Below, in pieces: positions 23,069-35,509 of a DNA stretch of 64,000 nt. Positions within the stretch are counted from its first letter, which is position 1. Every line of letters starts with the position of its first letter. A program made the translations under genes and the position numbers. A model generated the notes under the pieces. It did no database searches and had not been told where the DNA came from. It saw nothing but the letters and a program-made list of their open reading frames with translations. This DNA comes from Azolla caroliniana (lineage: Eukaryota > Polypodiophyta), in NCBI GenBank assembly GCA_043228905.1, contig JBHGNT010000008.1, positions 2,728,001 through 2,792,000 on the forward strand. Reading direction: 5' to 3'.

Positions 23069-25073
23069 AAGTGTCGATACGGAAGGGGGTGCGGGACGAG
23101 CCACCCTCTTTTACATGGGGAGAAAGACCGACCGGGCGAAGGTCGAGAGTTGGGAAGAGAATGAAAGCCGGTCCTATGGGATTCCTTACACCGATCCGGC
23201 TGCAGGCCCGAGTGCTGGAGTGAGTCCGACAAGAGAGTCAGTGGCAACAGAAGAACGGGACCCGACAATCCGTAGAAGGACGAACGGACCCGGACGAGAA
23301 CCGGGCGGAGCGGACTCCCTGATGACCATTCCGGGAGGGAGGAAGAGAGCTGGCCTACGAAGAGGCCGAGGACACGGTACGTCGGTACCACGGGAGAGGG
23401 TGCGTAGTAAACCGCCCTCTCGGCATGCGGAAAAGGACGACCCGAGACAGGGTCGGGAAGACAAATCGGAGGTCTACGGAGGATCCTTCACACCGGTTCT
23501 AGAGACTTCGACAATCGGCAACGCGGTCGACGTAAGACCAAGATACCGACGGTGGCGGCGAGGTGACGAAGACAAAAGGGGCGGTCTACAAAGGATCCTT
23601 CACACCGGTTCTAGAGACTTCGGCAGTCGGCAACACGGTCGACGTAAGACCAAGATACTGACGGTGGCGGCGAGGTGACGAAGACAAAAGGGGCGGTCTA
23701 CAGAGGATCCTTCACACCGGTTCTAGAGACTTCGGCAGTCAGCAACGCGGTCGACGTAAGACCAAGATACTGACGGTGGCGGCGAGGTGACGAAGGCAAT
23801 GGGCGTAAGGAAGTCCGGTCCTAAGGGATCCCCACACTTAACCGGAGACTCCGGCTGTTCGGCCAACGGGGCAACGTAAGACCGAGGGAGAAGGAAGGTG
23901 GCGGCGAGAAACTGGACCCGACTACGCAGAAGACACGAGGAGAGTCCGGGAGGGACTCAAACAAAGACACCCGAATTTCACCAAGCATAGAAACGGAGTC
24001 CGGTCCTATGGGACCCTCACACCGATCCGGAGACCCCGGTTGTTCGGCCAACGTGGCAACATAAGACCGAGGGAGAAGGACGGTGGCGGTAGGGAACAAG
24101 ACCCGACGACACGAGGTTTCGGAAGGAGCCGGTAGGGGCAAACACGGGGAGGTGTGTCAGGCCGGAAAGGCACACCTGGGACAGAACAAGAGTCTCGCAA
24201 GTGGCCATCGCGGGTCGGATCGAAGCGTGACTACAGGACGGTGTTCGGCGCGGGTGGGGCCGAACAAAGGAAGCGGAAGACGACACAAGGGAGGTGCCGG
24301 GAACGAGGTGACGAGTGCCTAGTGGACCGCACAAGGTCGGAGTCAGGGGATGGCAAGAGAGGCCGGAGGAGGATCCTCCACACTCGCTTCGTAGATCTCG
24401 ATAGTTCCGTCGAAGTAGCGAAGATTGACACGGCGAGCCCGGGGTGACAAGCTGGTGGGGGCGAGGGGACGACGGCAAGAGGAAGACTCAGGACCTATTG
24501 CGGCAGCACGAAGACGGGAAGGGCCAAGCGGGCTACTACGGGGTGTTCCTCGGATGCAAAGGACACCGGTATGCGGGTGAGCGGCGATGCACGATCTGGC
24601 CGGGAAAGGGGCCGACGAGGCGTGCAATGAACCGGGGTACGGCACAGGCAGTGCCAAACAACGGTCGAGGGTATGTGGCACACGGAGGTGCCGGAGCGGG
24701 AAGGCGAGCGCGGTGAAGGCCGAAAAGGGATCCTCCACACTATTTCGGAGACCATGGCGGTTCGAGCCGACACGGCGACGTAAGACCATGGAGAAGGAAG
24801 GTGGCGGCGGGAGGACGTCGGGCATACGGCGGGAAGCGGGGCGTTCATACGGCCGAACAAGGGCCACGGAAGTACGCGTACTACGGAGATCGCGGCAGAG
24901 GACCCATCGACGGGTCGAACGAGCCTACGGGGAGGCGAGCGCGAAGGAAGACTCGAAGCCGACGGATCAAACCGGCAGCAAGCCGAGATGCGGATCACGG
25001 GAGACCGGTTTCTCACCAGCCGAAATCTCTCACCCTTCAACCAGATTTGGCACCTACCGGTGGACGTGCAGTT
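23069..25073 (+). repeat. Non-coding GC-rich 3' interior with an array of ~90-bp diverged repeats
   Basis: At least eight related units: near 23172 (partial), 23483-23575, 23592-23690, 23704-23790, 23818-23912, 24003-24095, 24367-24435 and 24727-24810. The shared core is GGATCCTYCACACCGG, GGAGACTTCGGC, then GACGTAAGACCAAG and GGTGGCGGCGAGG. The units at 23483-23790 are near-identical with ~111-bp spacing; the rest are diverged and irregularly spaced. Open frames here are short and match no pol domain. Confidence 0.85.
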
Positions 25074-25086
25074 AGGTGGGGGCGGA
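25074..25086 (+). other. Polypurine tract candidate
   Basis: AGGTGGGGGCGGA lies directly before the 3' LTR, where second-strand priming is expected. Confidence 0.65.
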
Positions 25087-25863
25087 TGTCGTGAAGAATT
25101 TCGGCCAGAGGTGGAAACCGGGAAACATTGGCTACCTCGGCGGGGTGCAACGTGTGTACACACCCATGTACATTTAGTGTGAATATCGAGGGCGCCTTTA
25201 TGGCGCCGAAGAGTAGTCAAGTCGGGGCAGACGATCCCATGTAAGGCGGGATTTGTCCCACATTGTAACGCATCCCTTTCCTTGTTCTATAAAAGGAAGG
25301 GAACGCCCTTTGTGAAAAGGGTTGCCCATTTTGCATTCGAGGGTATACCGTTAGGTTTAGAGTTAGGTTCTTCTTCTTCTCCCCGTTCGTGTTTTGCTTA
25401 GGGTTCGCTTTGGTTCGGCCTCCTGTGCAAGACCCCGCTCGGCGCGACGAGCTGAGAGCTCCCCGACGGCGGCTTGGCAGCAGACGACTACTGTAACCTA
25501 CCTCAGTCCGGCTCGAAGCCGGGAATGTATTCTTCTTATATATATATACATATACGTTTGCGTCTGTCTGTGTATATTGGCGTCTTTGTTGGTGTCGGGT
25601 GCTTCCCCCCCCTTCCTGCGTTTCCTGTACATGAGGGCGTGAGCTGTGTGTGTGTGCGTGCGTGCGTGTGTGTGTGTGTGTGCGCGCGAGTCGGTGTCAA
25701 GCGCGCGCTCCCTCTCTTTCTCTCTCTCTCTCTTCGGTTGCTTCCGGCGTGCTTCTGGGATGCCCCGAAAACGGTGAAGTGCGACTTCCTACGCTCCGTC
25801 GCTCCCTAGTCCAAGACCCTTGTGGTCCCGCCTTTTTCCACGCACACGCGTAACAACGTGACA
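25087..25863 (+). repeat. 3' LTR of the gag-only element
   Basis: A near-identical copy of 20819-21591, ending CGTGACA. ORFs inside it duplicate those of the 5' LTR and are not genes. Confidence 0.9.
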
Positions 25864-26105
25864 GTGTGCGTGTGATCTGCACCGTCCAATGTGGATAAAA
25901 AGCTTACAACCGTTGTCACTAGGAGCCCGACTCTCAAAAACTTAAAAGTAATAAAGAATAGGGTAATGGTTAGAGTTGTTTGTAAGATTTGTTAGGTGTA
26001 TGGTTTGAATCTTTTTCTTTTTTGAATTCTTTCTTTTTGGTTTTCTCCTTCTTCGACTTCTTTCTTTTTTAGGGTTTCGACATTTGGTTTAGGGTATGTA
26101 GTCAC
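25864..26105 (+). repeat. Hairpin-headed dispersed repeat, copy A, right part with SINE-like body
   Basis: GATCTGCACCGTCCAATGTGG (right palindrome arm), then GTTGTCACTAGGAGCCCGAC, then a tRNA-promoter-like body: GGTAATGGTTAGAG (A-box-like) and ATGGTTTGAATC (B-box-like). It ends in the tail CGACTTCTTTC...TTTTTTAGGGTTTCGACATT, shared with the copy at 58455-58745. Confidence 0.65.
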
Positions 26106-26789
26106 GTTACACTTCATTTACATTTAAGGGGTCGTAATAGTGGTATTGAATTCAACATCGTAATTACTAAATCCGTTCATGGTGTCGTAATAGTCTAAAA
26201 GGTGTAAAATTGTCATCATCAAACACTTAACCATATGTTGTTGACCGTACCTTTGTGCCCTAGTATATAACTAAACACTTGCAAACTTTTATTGATGCAA
26301 GTGGACTTATGCTTTAGTTGCCAGATTGAACATTTGTTTTTCTATAACTCTTAAGATGCTTCTTTTCATAATTCATTGATGACATTCCAAATAAGATTGT
26401 TCTCCATCTTAAATATCCTCTACTGTGCACTATTCTTGCCTAAGATCAAGTTGAGAACGTGAAAAGATGAAAAGTTGGTGTATTGGAAATTTGTAAAGTG
26501 GCCTATGCATGGATTCAAATTGCTACGATAGTGCAATCAAATTTTCTATCATTGATTCCTTAGCCAAGAATGCATGCGAGAATTTTAGGTGGAATGCCCA
26601 TGAACTATTTTGGCAACATGATACAATCAAATAGGTCTTTTAGAAAGTCAAAAGAGTTATTTATTTAATGCTCGTCTCGTTCAAAATAGCTTGAATACAC
26701 ATATCCATGACTTTGATTGGAAAGTGATTTTCTAGCTCAAACAATATTGGAAGCAAATACTAGCTGATTTGTGGAAATACAAGTCAAAA

Positions 26790-27335
26790 AATGGTCTCCT
26801 CATGACATGTTCCGTTAGCCAAAGAATCAACAATGTTGTCATCATAGGGCCCCCATGCATCCTTGTGATTTGCTCACTTCTTTTTATAGGTGATAATGAG
26901 CTCACTTCTTTTTACAGCTTTCAAGAGCTCATTTGCCAAATAAAAATAGATGGCAAGCACCATCGCTTCTCTCTACATGGACACTTAGCTTCCACAATTA
27001 TTATTATATCATAGTTTCGCATTTACAAGTTACGACAAGATGAATTCTCATCTTTTGCAATTGTAGATCTTTTACCCTATGATCCTTCTAATTCGCATCA
27101 AGCCCTTAACACTTTTGTTCAAGTAAAGTTAGCTCCTCATGACATGTTCCGTTAGCCAAAGAATCGACAACCACCACTTCTCCCTAGATGGTCACTTAGC
27201 TTCCACAATTATTATATCATGGTTTCGCATTTACAAGTTACAACATGATGAATTCTCGTCTTTTGCAATTGTAGATCTTTTACCCTATGATCCTTCTAAT
27301 CTGTATCGAGCCCTTAACACTTTTGTTAATTAATG
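26790..27335 (+). repeat. Imperfect tandem duplication
   Basis: The block from CTCCTCATGACATGTTCCG to CCCTTAACACTTTTGTT occurs at about 26797-27120 and again at 27132-27330. The second copy lacks the internal segment around 26830-26940. The short ORFs are not conserved between copies, so this is non-coding. Confidence 0.8.
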
Positions 27336-28300
27336 TTTGATTGTCACTTTAATATGCAACTCACTTATGTTCCAAGTAAAGTTACTCTCATAATTTGGGC
27401 TTTTTCTTGATTCTTTGACTTTATACGATGGAATACTCTACATGTGGATCATGAGCCAACACAAGAAGAAATGACACATTCACATTTTCAAACTCACTCA
27501 TCACTCCCTTCAAAACTTACATGTGCTTTTCCAAATATTGAAGTGGAAATGATACTGAAATGTGGGTGCTTCCAAATAGTACCTCCTGAGTCCTAGGACA
27601 ATACTCAATGTTCATAAGTGACAACTTGGGGTTACTTATTACAATACATATTAAAATACAATAAATAAAAACTAAATTACACTATATTATACTTGTTCTT
27701 TAAGTAAGCATTATTGCCTTGCCATACCCATCAATCATGTTCCCACCTTTGTGAAGCATCAATAACGTTGTGAGGCTCAAGTTACCAATAGGATTAACTT
27801 CTATATGTGTATTGTTCACACCTTAAACTATTGAGATCATCATCTCTCCACATTGTCCAACTTGCAAATGATTATATGATCCTTGCTTGCAATACTTGGT
27901 GTTTTCAATTCCTTGCTAGAAATTTCCCAAAAATTTGCATTTACGAAGGTTCCATTTGAGCCTATATGAAGTGAATAATCAAAGAATGTTGTTGTTGAAA
28001 AACCAAGAAGATCATTTTTTACTACAAATTGAATATTGCATCCTTAGAATCATACACCTATTCAAAAGATATACAATGTATGTATGTATATACCTCCACG
28101 ATTGTGATACATGGAAGAAACACATTTTAACCTAGAAAGCAAGAGAGCAACTTTTCATGGAGAAATGCAGAAATAAAGAGGAGGAATCAGAATGCATGCC
28201 AAAGCTGAAAGGAAAAAGAAAGAAAACAAAGGAAAGATTACGAAGAGAGGGTTGCGATTCCCTCACTTGCCCTCTTTAATATTTGGTAGTTAGACATGTC

Positions 28301-28332
28301 GCATACATACACACATACACACGCACTCACAC

Positions 28333-28363
<31 letters not shown>

Positions 28364-28364
28364 C
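28301..28364. repeat. CA/CATA microsatellite
   Basis: CATACATACACACATAC followed by an uninterrupted CA run. Confidence 0.9.
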
Positions 28365-31138
28365 GAGACACGTGTGCACATGAGATGTCCCATGGCCATC
28401 GCAAGCCTTCTTCAACCCCCCTGACTCTGCCCACACTCCAACCCTTCTAGTCTCGATTTTTTCGACCCGTATGTCGGTTCTCACGTGTCACAGCCATCGC
28501 GGCCATCTCAAACACAAGCCCAACGAACAAATAAACAGGGAATTAGGATTGGCCTTGGCCTTGGCTTTGTGGGTAGTCGAAATGGGATGCTTTCCCCGCA
28601 CCACAACACTCCATGCTTGGTTGATCAAAGAACAAACTTCGCTTCTCAACTAAATACTCCTGACATCTCAACGTCCATTTTCGGGCCGCAAAACAAGAGC
28701 AATGAATGTTGACAAGACATGGCACGTAGCCAACACCTCCTAGCAACACAACATGATGCCTCGAAAACCTTTTTGCATCAATGCATGTCTATATGTTGGA
28801 CTTGAAACCCGTGCATGATCGACACCAATGTAACTTTTTCCTCCAATCATCTCATCTCTTATGAAGTTTAGCTTTACCTCTTCTTCTTATTTTATTCGAA
28901 GGTGTATGTCTAAGAACTTGCTTGACACCCATGAACAAATCGTTGGTTGATAGCTCCTAAGCTCAAGGGAGCTTGTAATTGCTCTACGGCTAGGAGGTGA
29001 GTCAAATGTACTCGATTACCATGTAGATGTAGCACAAATCACATGCAACACAAGAGGGGTTTATAGCTTACAATCCCACACACAAATCCATGACCACAAG
29101 AAAAGTGGGTGATTGGACTAACAAAATCACAACCCATCAAGGAAGGAAATTGTATGCACTAGGATAGTGAACCTTGTTAAGAGCAATGAAGGTTAAGATG
29201 GTATGGACGATACATGCTTTTGACAACATGTAATGTTTTGTGACAAAGATTGAGATATATGTGCATCATAATGAGGATGCCATCTGTTGAAACATAAATT
29301 GAGTGTTTATTGGTTCAAATACTTTAAATGTGAAAGCCTTGTATATTGTTTAAAAATATGAGATTGATTGTAGTTCCTTAGAGACATTAGGTTGGAAGAT
29401 TTGTGCGAAGGTTTCACAATGACTTCAACGTGGAGGGACGATATGCTCAAATGCTTGTGCGGACATGCCCATGCTTTTAATTGGACAAATACCATGTTCT
29501 AGTGTGAAGGATTGCATTTGAATTGTTGGACCTTGTGACACACTGAGTTTAGGATTTGAAATGTCCATTGTGTTTGTCATGATTAAGAGACATGTGTGAG
29601 ATGAGCTTTGAATTGATCAAGGTGGTTGACACTCTTGTAAGATTTGAATCATAGGTAGATTTTGGTTTTTGTGAGGCAAAACATCCAATCTCTTGCAATG
29701 CTAGAAGATGGCTCAAAATTGAAGCATGGGAATGACAAGGAAACTACGTTTTACATCTAGCACGATGAATATTAAGGGATGACACGACTTGGAAAGGGGG
29801 GTAAGAGCAAATAAATACAAGACTAGAGGTATATGTCGAGGTTTTGAAAAGGGGAGAGCAAAGAGTGGAGCAAACTCTCTACTTTAGGACTAACAATTGA
29901 ATGATATTTACCTTCCATATATCTAGTTACAAAACAAAATAAACTGGTTTCACATTGAATGACTAATTTAGTAAATATATCATGTGCTGAAGCATAACAT
30001 GAAACCATCACTTCAATATCTCACAAAAGAAACTAGGCTACAATCTCACACATCTCTATCATTCGAATTGACAAATCATATTGTTTATGTCCTAAGATGC
30101 CACATTGCTTTTTTATGTGTAATAATTGACTAGAACATCAAGCACCTATTCCTTAGATGGTTAACTCCAAAAGCCACATCTCATAACTTTCACAAACTAA
30201 TTTATACTCCAAGAATTGAAGTTGATTCAAGTAACTTCATCAACTAATGACGACACAAATTTGCAAGCACATAACTTTCACAAACTAATTTATACTTTGG
30301 ATCAAGGGACATAGATACCGAAGTACCTAAACAAATAACTGCATAAGTTTTTTGGTTTGTGATTAAACATAATTGAAACATCATTCTAGTATGCTCCACG
30401 TCTCTTCAACTAAAGCAGGTACGAACACTAATGAATTGCGCAATAACACAAACGATGAGGTAGGGATAATGTTTCTCAAATAAAATCTTTGGTGAGGGTC
30501 ACATGCCAATATGTATACTACATCATCCTTGACAGATACAATCTATGGAAACAAATAGGTCCGATTCACACATATGACTGCTGACTATTCAAATAAACCC
30601 TTCTTAGTAAAACTTACGAAAGATTGGAAACTAGCCTTCCTTCAATCTAGATACCACGATAAACAATCTTAAAATGAAAATAGATAAATAGGTATGTTAC
30701 TCTTGACATATATCATTGATTATATAAAATCAGATATGTGAATTCTGAATGCCTAGAAAACTTAGTAATGATTTAAAATTGGTTATGCTAAATGTGAATG
30801 CTTAGAAAATGTATAGCCACAAATATAAAGCAAAAAACAGATTTGCTTCAGAAAATATGACTAAGCTAAGCCATAACACCAGGAAATAACAAAATTTGTC
30901 ATCAGAAGAAAATTATAATCCTCATAAATTGCACATAAATTAAAACCAAAATGACAAAAGAATATGTCTTGTCTATGATAGTATAATATACAACAGTAGA
31001 GTCCCTTTGTCCAACAATCCCATAGAATGTAACTATGGACCGAGACTCCCAAGGCTATGTTTTTTTCTTCAGATAAACAGTAAAATCTGAGCACTTACAT
31101 TATTCGTGTCATTTCAAATTTACTATGTGTGGCATTTC
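28365..31138. other. Intergenic, no gene seen
   Basis: AT-rich sequence downstream of the bHLH gene. ORFs are short and match nothing I recognise. Confidence 0.55.
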
Positions 31139-34100
31139 CTAGGCAACCGGTGGCCTCAAAATATGATCATTTGAAATATCTACAATGCTTGATGGAATCC
31201 ATTGAGTCATAGTTGATGAAAAGGGGGACTCCTGAAATGGAGATTTAGATGGTAGATGAGATTGGGTTGAAGAAGGAATCATTGTTGGAAGAGGGTTTAA
31301 AGAGGCATGCGATGTTGGATGTATCGAATGTAAATGTGAAACATAGCTAGGAAGGACATTCATGGTCTTTAAATGGTTTTCTAATCTTTCTTTTTCCAAT
31401 TTTAGGCTGCCTTTTTCATCTCGAAGCTCATTCTTCTCAGCCTAACAAAATCCAAAAGGAAATCACAAAGCTAATAACAGAAAAAAATACCAATTACCTA
31501 TCATTCGACACTACATAAATGATAGCCACTTCTACAAATACCACATTTGGCCTAAAAAGGATAAACACCACCACCATACTCTCTGCAGGAAGGATACTTT
31601 TAAATCCCCCACAAAGTTCTGCACGTTCATATTTTTAGAATACTTATCTTCAACCTGTCTCGCTACTTATTTGTATATATGGACACATGAGGACAGGGAT
31701 TTTATCAAATATATCAACGCTATGTCATTGCTAAGGTGAACTGAAGATTATGCAAAACATAGAGAAGTAATCTCAGAGCAAAAAACTCTCTATACCTTAT
31801 ATTTGCAATCCTACCCTTCAGACAGTTCAGGTCATCTATTATTAGGGTCAAATTTTAATTGAGTAAATGAACTAATCAGGTTGACTTCTGCCTCCATGGA
31901 CACATTCTTCTAGGATGAAAGTTCTGATATTTTTATATACTGTCAACGCACAAGCTAAGCTAAAACATTTCTTTAAATAAAATTGGACAGGACGACAAAC
32001 TAAACCTTTAACTCCTTAATCGTCTCTTGAAGTCGGTTATTTGCATCTTTTAGCTGTTGCATCTCCACCCGCATCTGGCCTAAGATTCTAGTTGCATCTC
32101 GAAGAATTGAACCTTTATCTGTCTTTGGTGTTTTACAAGGCTCCAGAAGTGCACTTAACTCCATAAACCTGAGACATAAGCCAATCAACCTTCATAGTGT
32201 CCATAAATTATACAAGCTTGCAAGCATAACTCATGTAAGAACCCTGGAAATAACATGATTATTTTCTTCGTATTTATTGTTATCACACCATTAGCACATT
32301 TTAAAAATAATTCGGCAATACCAAACTTTCAGTTAGGTTAAGAACTTTCTCTATATAGCACATTTTCAATTACACTTGGGGATTTGCTTAGTTATACCAA
32401 ACTTTCGATTAGACATGCATTGAATAATTTAATCAAAGGCACTGATGTTGTGCTTATCTTACATCACGCCAAAAAGCAAACAAGCTTACATCGCTACACC
32501 TATGGAAATCACAAGATGGAAAAACTCTTGAATATTAAGTTGGAATTTTTAGGTCATAGCTCTTTGTAAAATCAAACATAGTGGCCAAACTTGTAAGAGC
32601 CTTGACAAAGCTAGGGCACATAGAATGCTTACAATTTGCAGGGTACAAACCATGCTTGAAAAAAGAGCAAGATAACCGTAACTCATATATGAAAGGCCAG
32701 AAATCTTGCAATGTCACTAATCCCCAGAAACTTGGGAAAAACTTCGTTACAAAGATCTTGACTCAATGATTGTTCTTAATATTCATAGAAAATGAGCTTG
32801 ATATGATCTGCAGTCCTACTTTATTGTTTGTACATAGGATTTCTAGTGTGAGAGCTCTGTCCAAAATAGATCTACTTTCACTTGGTATAAGATTTGATAG
32901 AACTGATGGAAAACACATACATATCCTCATGAATACCTGTCATTTAAACGATCTCTTCGCACTTTTTCGCGACAAGCTTTGTTACCAACTCTATTTGCAG
33001 AACCAGCTCGAGATCTACATCATGCAGGTGGAAATTTAGCAAATTAGTATTAGAAAAAATAGAAGAATTTTGCTCTTGCAAACTTGTAACGAACCTTTTT
33101 CTTGAATAATCTTTCTCTTGATCACTCTCGCTGGGATATAAAAGAAGGAGAATGAGAATCTATATAACTAATATTATTACACCAGTTTCAAAACAATCTA
33201 AGTATATCATCAAACCTTATCCTTGAACAAGACTTTTCTGGACATAATGAATCTCCCTGAGAAGTTTCATGCTCCAAACTACAAAACACAGGGCAAATTA
33301 GATATTAATAATTGAATAATAAATAAATGAATGAATTAGAGTACTCTGCGAACCATGTGTACGAATTCATATAGATATAAAGGAATATTAATGTGGAATT
33401 GTAGTACCATGTCAAAATTCAAATTTCATTGAATCATTATAAACAAATAACATGATTCAGGGAAAGACTGTTATTGATGAGCATCAATCACCTGACACCT
33501 TTGAATCATAAAACCATGGTTGATACAAAGATAAATGAAATAGAAAGACTGGAGTGTTCCCAATGAGTTAACGCTTCTTTGGGTAAGTAATGTGTTTCTG
33601 GCTACTGTACGCAGGATAACCCAAGAAAGTCCGTGCAATTTTCAAAGAGTGAAATCCTTCTATTCCATGTGGGTTCTACTTTTCTTTGGCTTGATAAACA
33701 TTAATGTCTCTAACTTCAACTTTCTAAACTTTGCTGAATTGACCTATCCTATCAGCAACAGTCGTTTCAGACCATTGCAAAGCTGAAGGTTTCTGCTTAA
33801 AAACCTAATTTGCATGCTCGATGTGTGCAGACTCCACTATCTTCTCTATTTTGTTCATTTTACCTTGGTTTCTCCGATATCACATTCACTTACTTTGTCT
33901 TCAGTATCGATGGAAAAATATAGAAATATGGGTAGGTAATAAAACACTAGACACAAGCCCGTCTACAACGTTTAATCTTTCTTACATTTCTTCTAATCTT
34001 TTTTTTCCCCACACCCACCACTGTATTCTTCATATTTTATGACTTCAAAGGTAAAATAAAAGAGGTAAGGTTGAGGAAATTAAACTACAGGCAGAAGCCT

Positions 34101-34892
34101 AATGATTCTTCTACTGCTCCTCCAAATCCTCGCGCTAAATTCTCTCCCCCATATTTTTCTTCTTCTATAATTTTGAAGGAAAATTAGATGCGATAGCTTT
34201 AGGAAACCAAGCTCTAGTACTACGCATGTCTGCAAAGCTTAAGCTTTTCTATTTTCCTCCTCACCTTCCTCTTTAAAATATCCTCCCATCTTCTTTTTCT
34301 GTGATTTCAACAGAATAACAGATGAGACATGGTCAAGGAAACCATTCTCTATAGGATCAGCATAGCTTCTCCGAAAAATTAAATGCAATGGAATAGCAGA
34401 TGATCCATGGTTAATGGATCCACGCTCTACATGCTCTGAAAATCTTATTCTTCCGTCTGCTCTCTTTATTCCTCCTAACCTTTCGGTTCAAATGTCCCCT
34501 CCTCCTTCAGGATCTCAAACGAAAAACAGCCGAGATCATTTTAAGGAAGCAAAAGCTTAATCTTTTTACGTTTTGTTTGTCCGTCCTTCCTAATCTTGCC
34601 GTTCGATCCTCTTCCACCATATGTTTCATTTGGCTCTCTCCTAATTTGTCCATTTCACCAGCTCAAATCTCTCTTCCATCTGCATCTTCTAGGATCTCAA
34701 AGGAGAAACAGATTAAGAATACGATACGCAAGGTGCAGGGAAAGGAAAACGAAGAGATTACCTGAGAGGGGAATGATGCAGACTCTCTTCATTAGATACA
34801 GAAGTGGCCCAAAGCAGGTGATGGCTGCTTTCATCAACGAGATCTAAATCAAAGAGCCAAGAATTCGTTGGAAGAGAGCAGGAAGACGCCAT
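31139..34892 (-). CDS. bHLH transcription factor, subgroup IVc (ILR3/bHLH105 type), complete, 6 exons
   Basis: In Arabidopsis, subgroup IVc factors (ILR3, bHLH34, 104, 115) activate the iron-deficiency response from the nucleus. Exons: 34762-34892, 33216-33278, 33095-33130, 32937-33014, 32006-32168, 31139-31441. All junctions fit GT/AG and frame, giving 774 nt (257 residues). Exon 1 starts MASSCSLPTNSWLFDLDLVD, the acidic/aromatic N-terminus expected of the group. The basic region NKACREKVRRDRLND is in exon 4. The HLH, RFMELSALLEPCKTPKTDKG then ILRDATRIL, is in exon 5, followed by a heptad-rich coiled coil through AEKNELRDEKGSL. The protein ends TQWIPSSIVDISNDHILRPP plus VA, like the C-terminal motif of IVc factors, a region reported to be needed for binding the BTS/BTSL ubiquitin ligases. 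DNA target and iron role are inferred from the family. Confidence 0.92.
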
Positions 34893-34984
34893 TGAAAAGA
34901 TCTAAACCACGTATTGACAGAAGGAAGAGGAGGAGGGAAAGCGGAGGATAGGATGAAGAGAAGGAAAGAGGAAGAATCGGAAAA

Positions 34985-35225
34985 ATCAACAGTTTCGGGA
35001 TGAAGGAAGGAACTGCATAAAATTAACAGTTTCAGGATGAAGGAAGGAACTGCATAAAATCCACAGTTTCAGGATGAAGGAAGGAGCTGCATAAAATCCA
35101 TGGAAACACAAACATGTCGGAAAAATCCACAGTTTCAGGAGGAAGGAAGGAACTGCATAAAATTAAATGTTTCAGGATGAAGGAAGGAGCTGCATAAAAT
35201 CCATGGAAACACAAATATGTCGGAA
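34985..35225. repeat. Tandem repeat upstream of the bHLH gene
   Basis: About six copies of a GGATGAAGGAAGGAACTGCA-containing unit, some carrying an extra CCATGGAAACACAAA segment. It begins roughly 100 bp upstream of the start codon, so it may lie in the promoter or leader. Confidence 0.85.
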
Positions 35226-35275
35226 TGATGGTCAGGAGATGTGCAGATCCATAATAGTAATAATCTTAATCTTCT

Positions 35276-35311
35276 GAGTCTGCGTCTGAGTCTGAGTCTG
35301 AGTCTGAGTCT
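35276..35311. repeat. (TGAGTC)n microsatellite
   Basis: About five consecutive TGAGTC-type hexamers. Confidence 0.85.
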
Positions 35312-35509
35312 TCATCGCCATCATCGATAAGAATGGCATCGAAGCTGTGAATATGAAGCTTCAGCGCGAAGATGGAGGTGCGGCGTGAAGAAAGGATCGT
35401 GGGGGCAGATTCCATATCTAGGGTTAGGGTTTGACACAGAATATACAGACACAGACAGAGAGAGAAGAGAGAGATGAGAGAGAGATGAAGTCAATTTCCT
35501 GCTCTTTGT

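Larger units (their letters stand above)
20819..25863 (+). mobile_element. Non-autonomous gag-only LTR retrotransposon (TR-GAG-like)
   Basis: Two LTRs (20819-21591 and 25087-25863) begin TGTCG and the first ends CGACA. A primer-binding-site-like TGGTGAACCCGACGTG lies at 21596-21611, and a purine-rich tract AGGTGGGGGCGGA at 25074-25086. The interior is about 3.5 kb, with one long Gag ORF and no protease, reverse transcriptase, RNase H or integrase motif in any frame. The whole element is strikingly GC-rich against AT-rich flanks. By eye the LTRs differ at about twenty positions, mostly C/T and G/A transitions. Flanking octamers GGGTGCGT and GTGTGCGT differ by one base, but an exact 5-bp target duplication is not visible. 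This matches gag-only elements known in plants, which would borrow pol from a partner. Confidence 0.85.

Noticed and set aside
23115-25094. Plus-strand ORFs downstream of gag as a possible second protein
   Set aside because: They are short, overlap in different frames, are Arg/Gly-rich from GC bias and follow the tandem repeats; no protease, RT or integrase motif.
25474-25853. ORFs in the 3' LTR
   Set aside because: They duplicate the 5' LTR frames and come from microsatellite sequence.
20811-25871. TGCGT as an exact 5-bp target duplication of the gag-only element
   Set aside because: TGCGT is not immediately adjacent on the right, where three bases intervene; only near-identical octamers are present, so I did not claim an exact duplication.
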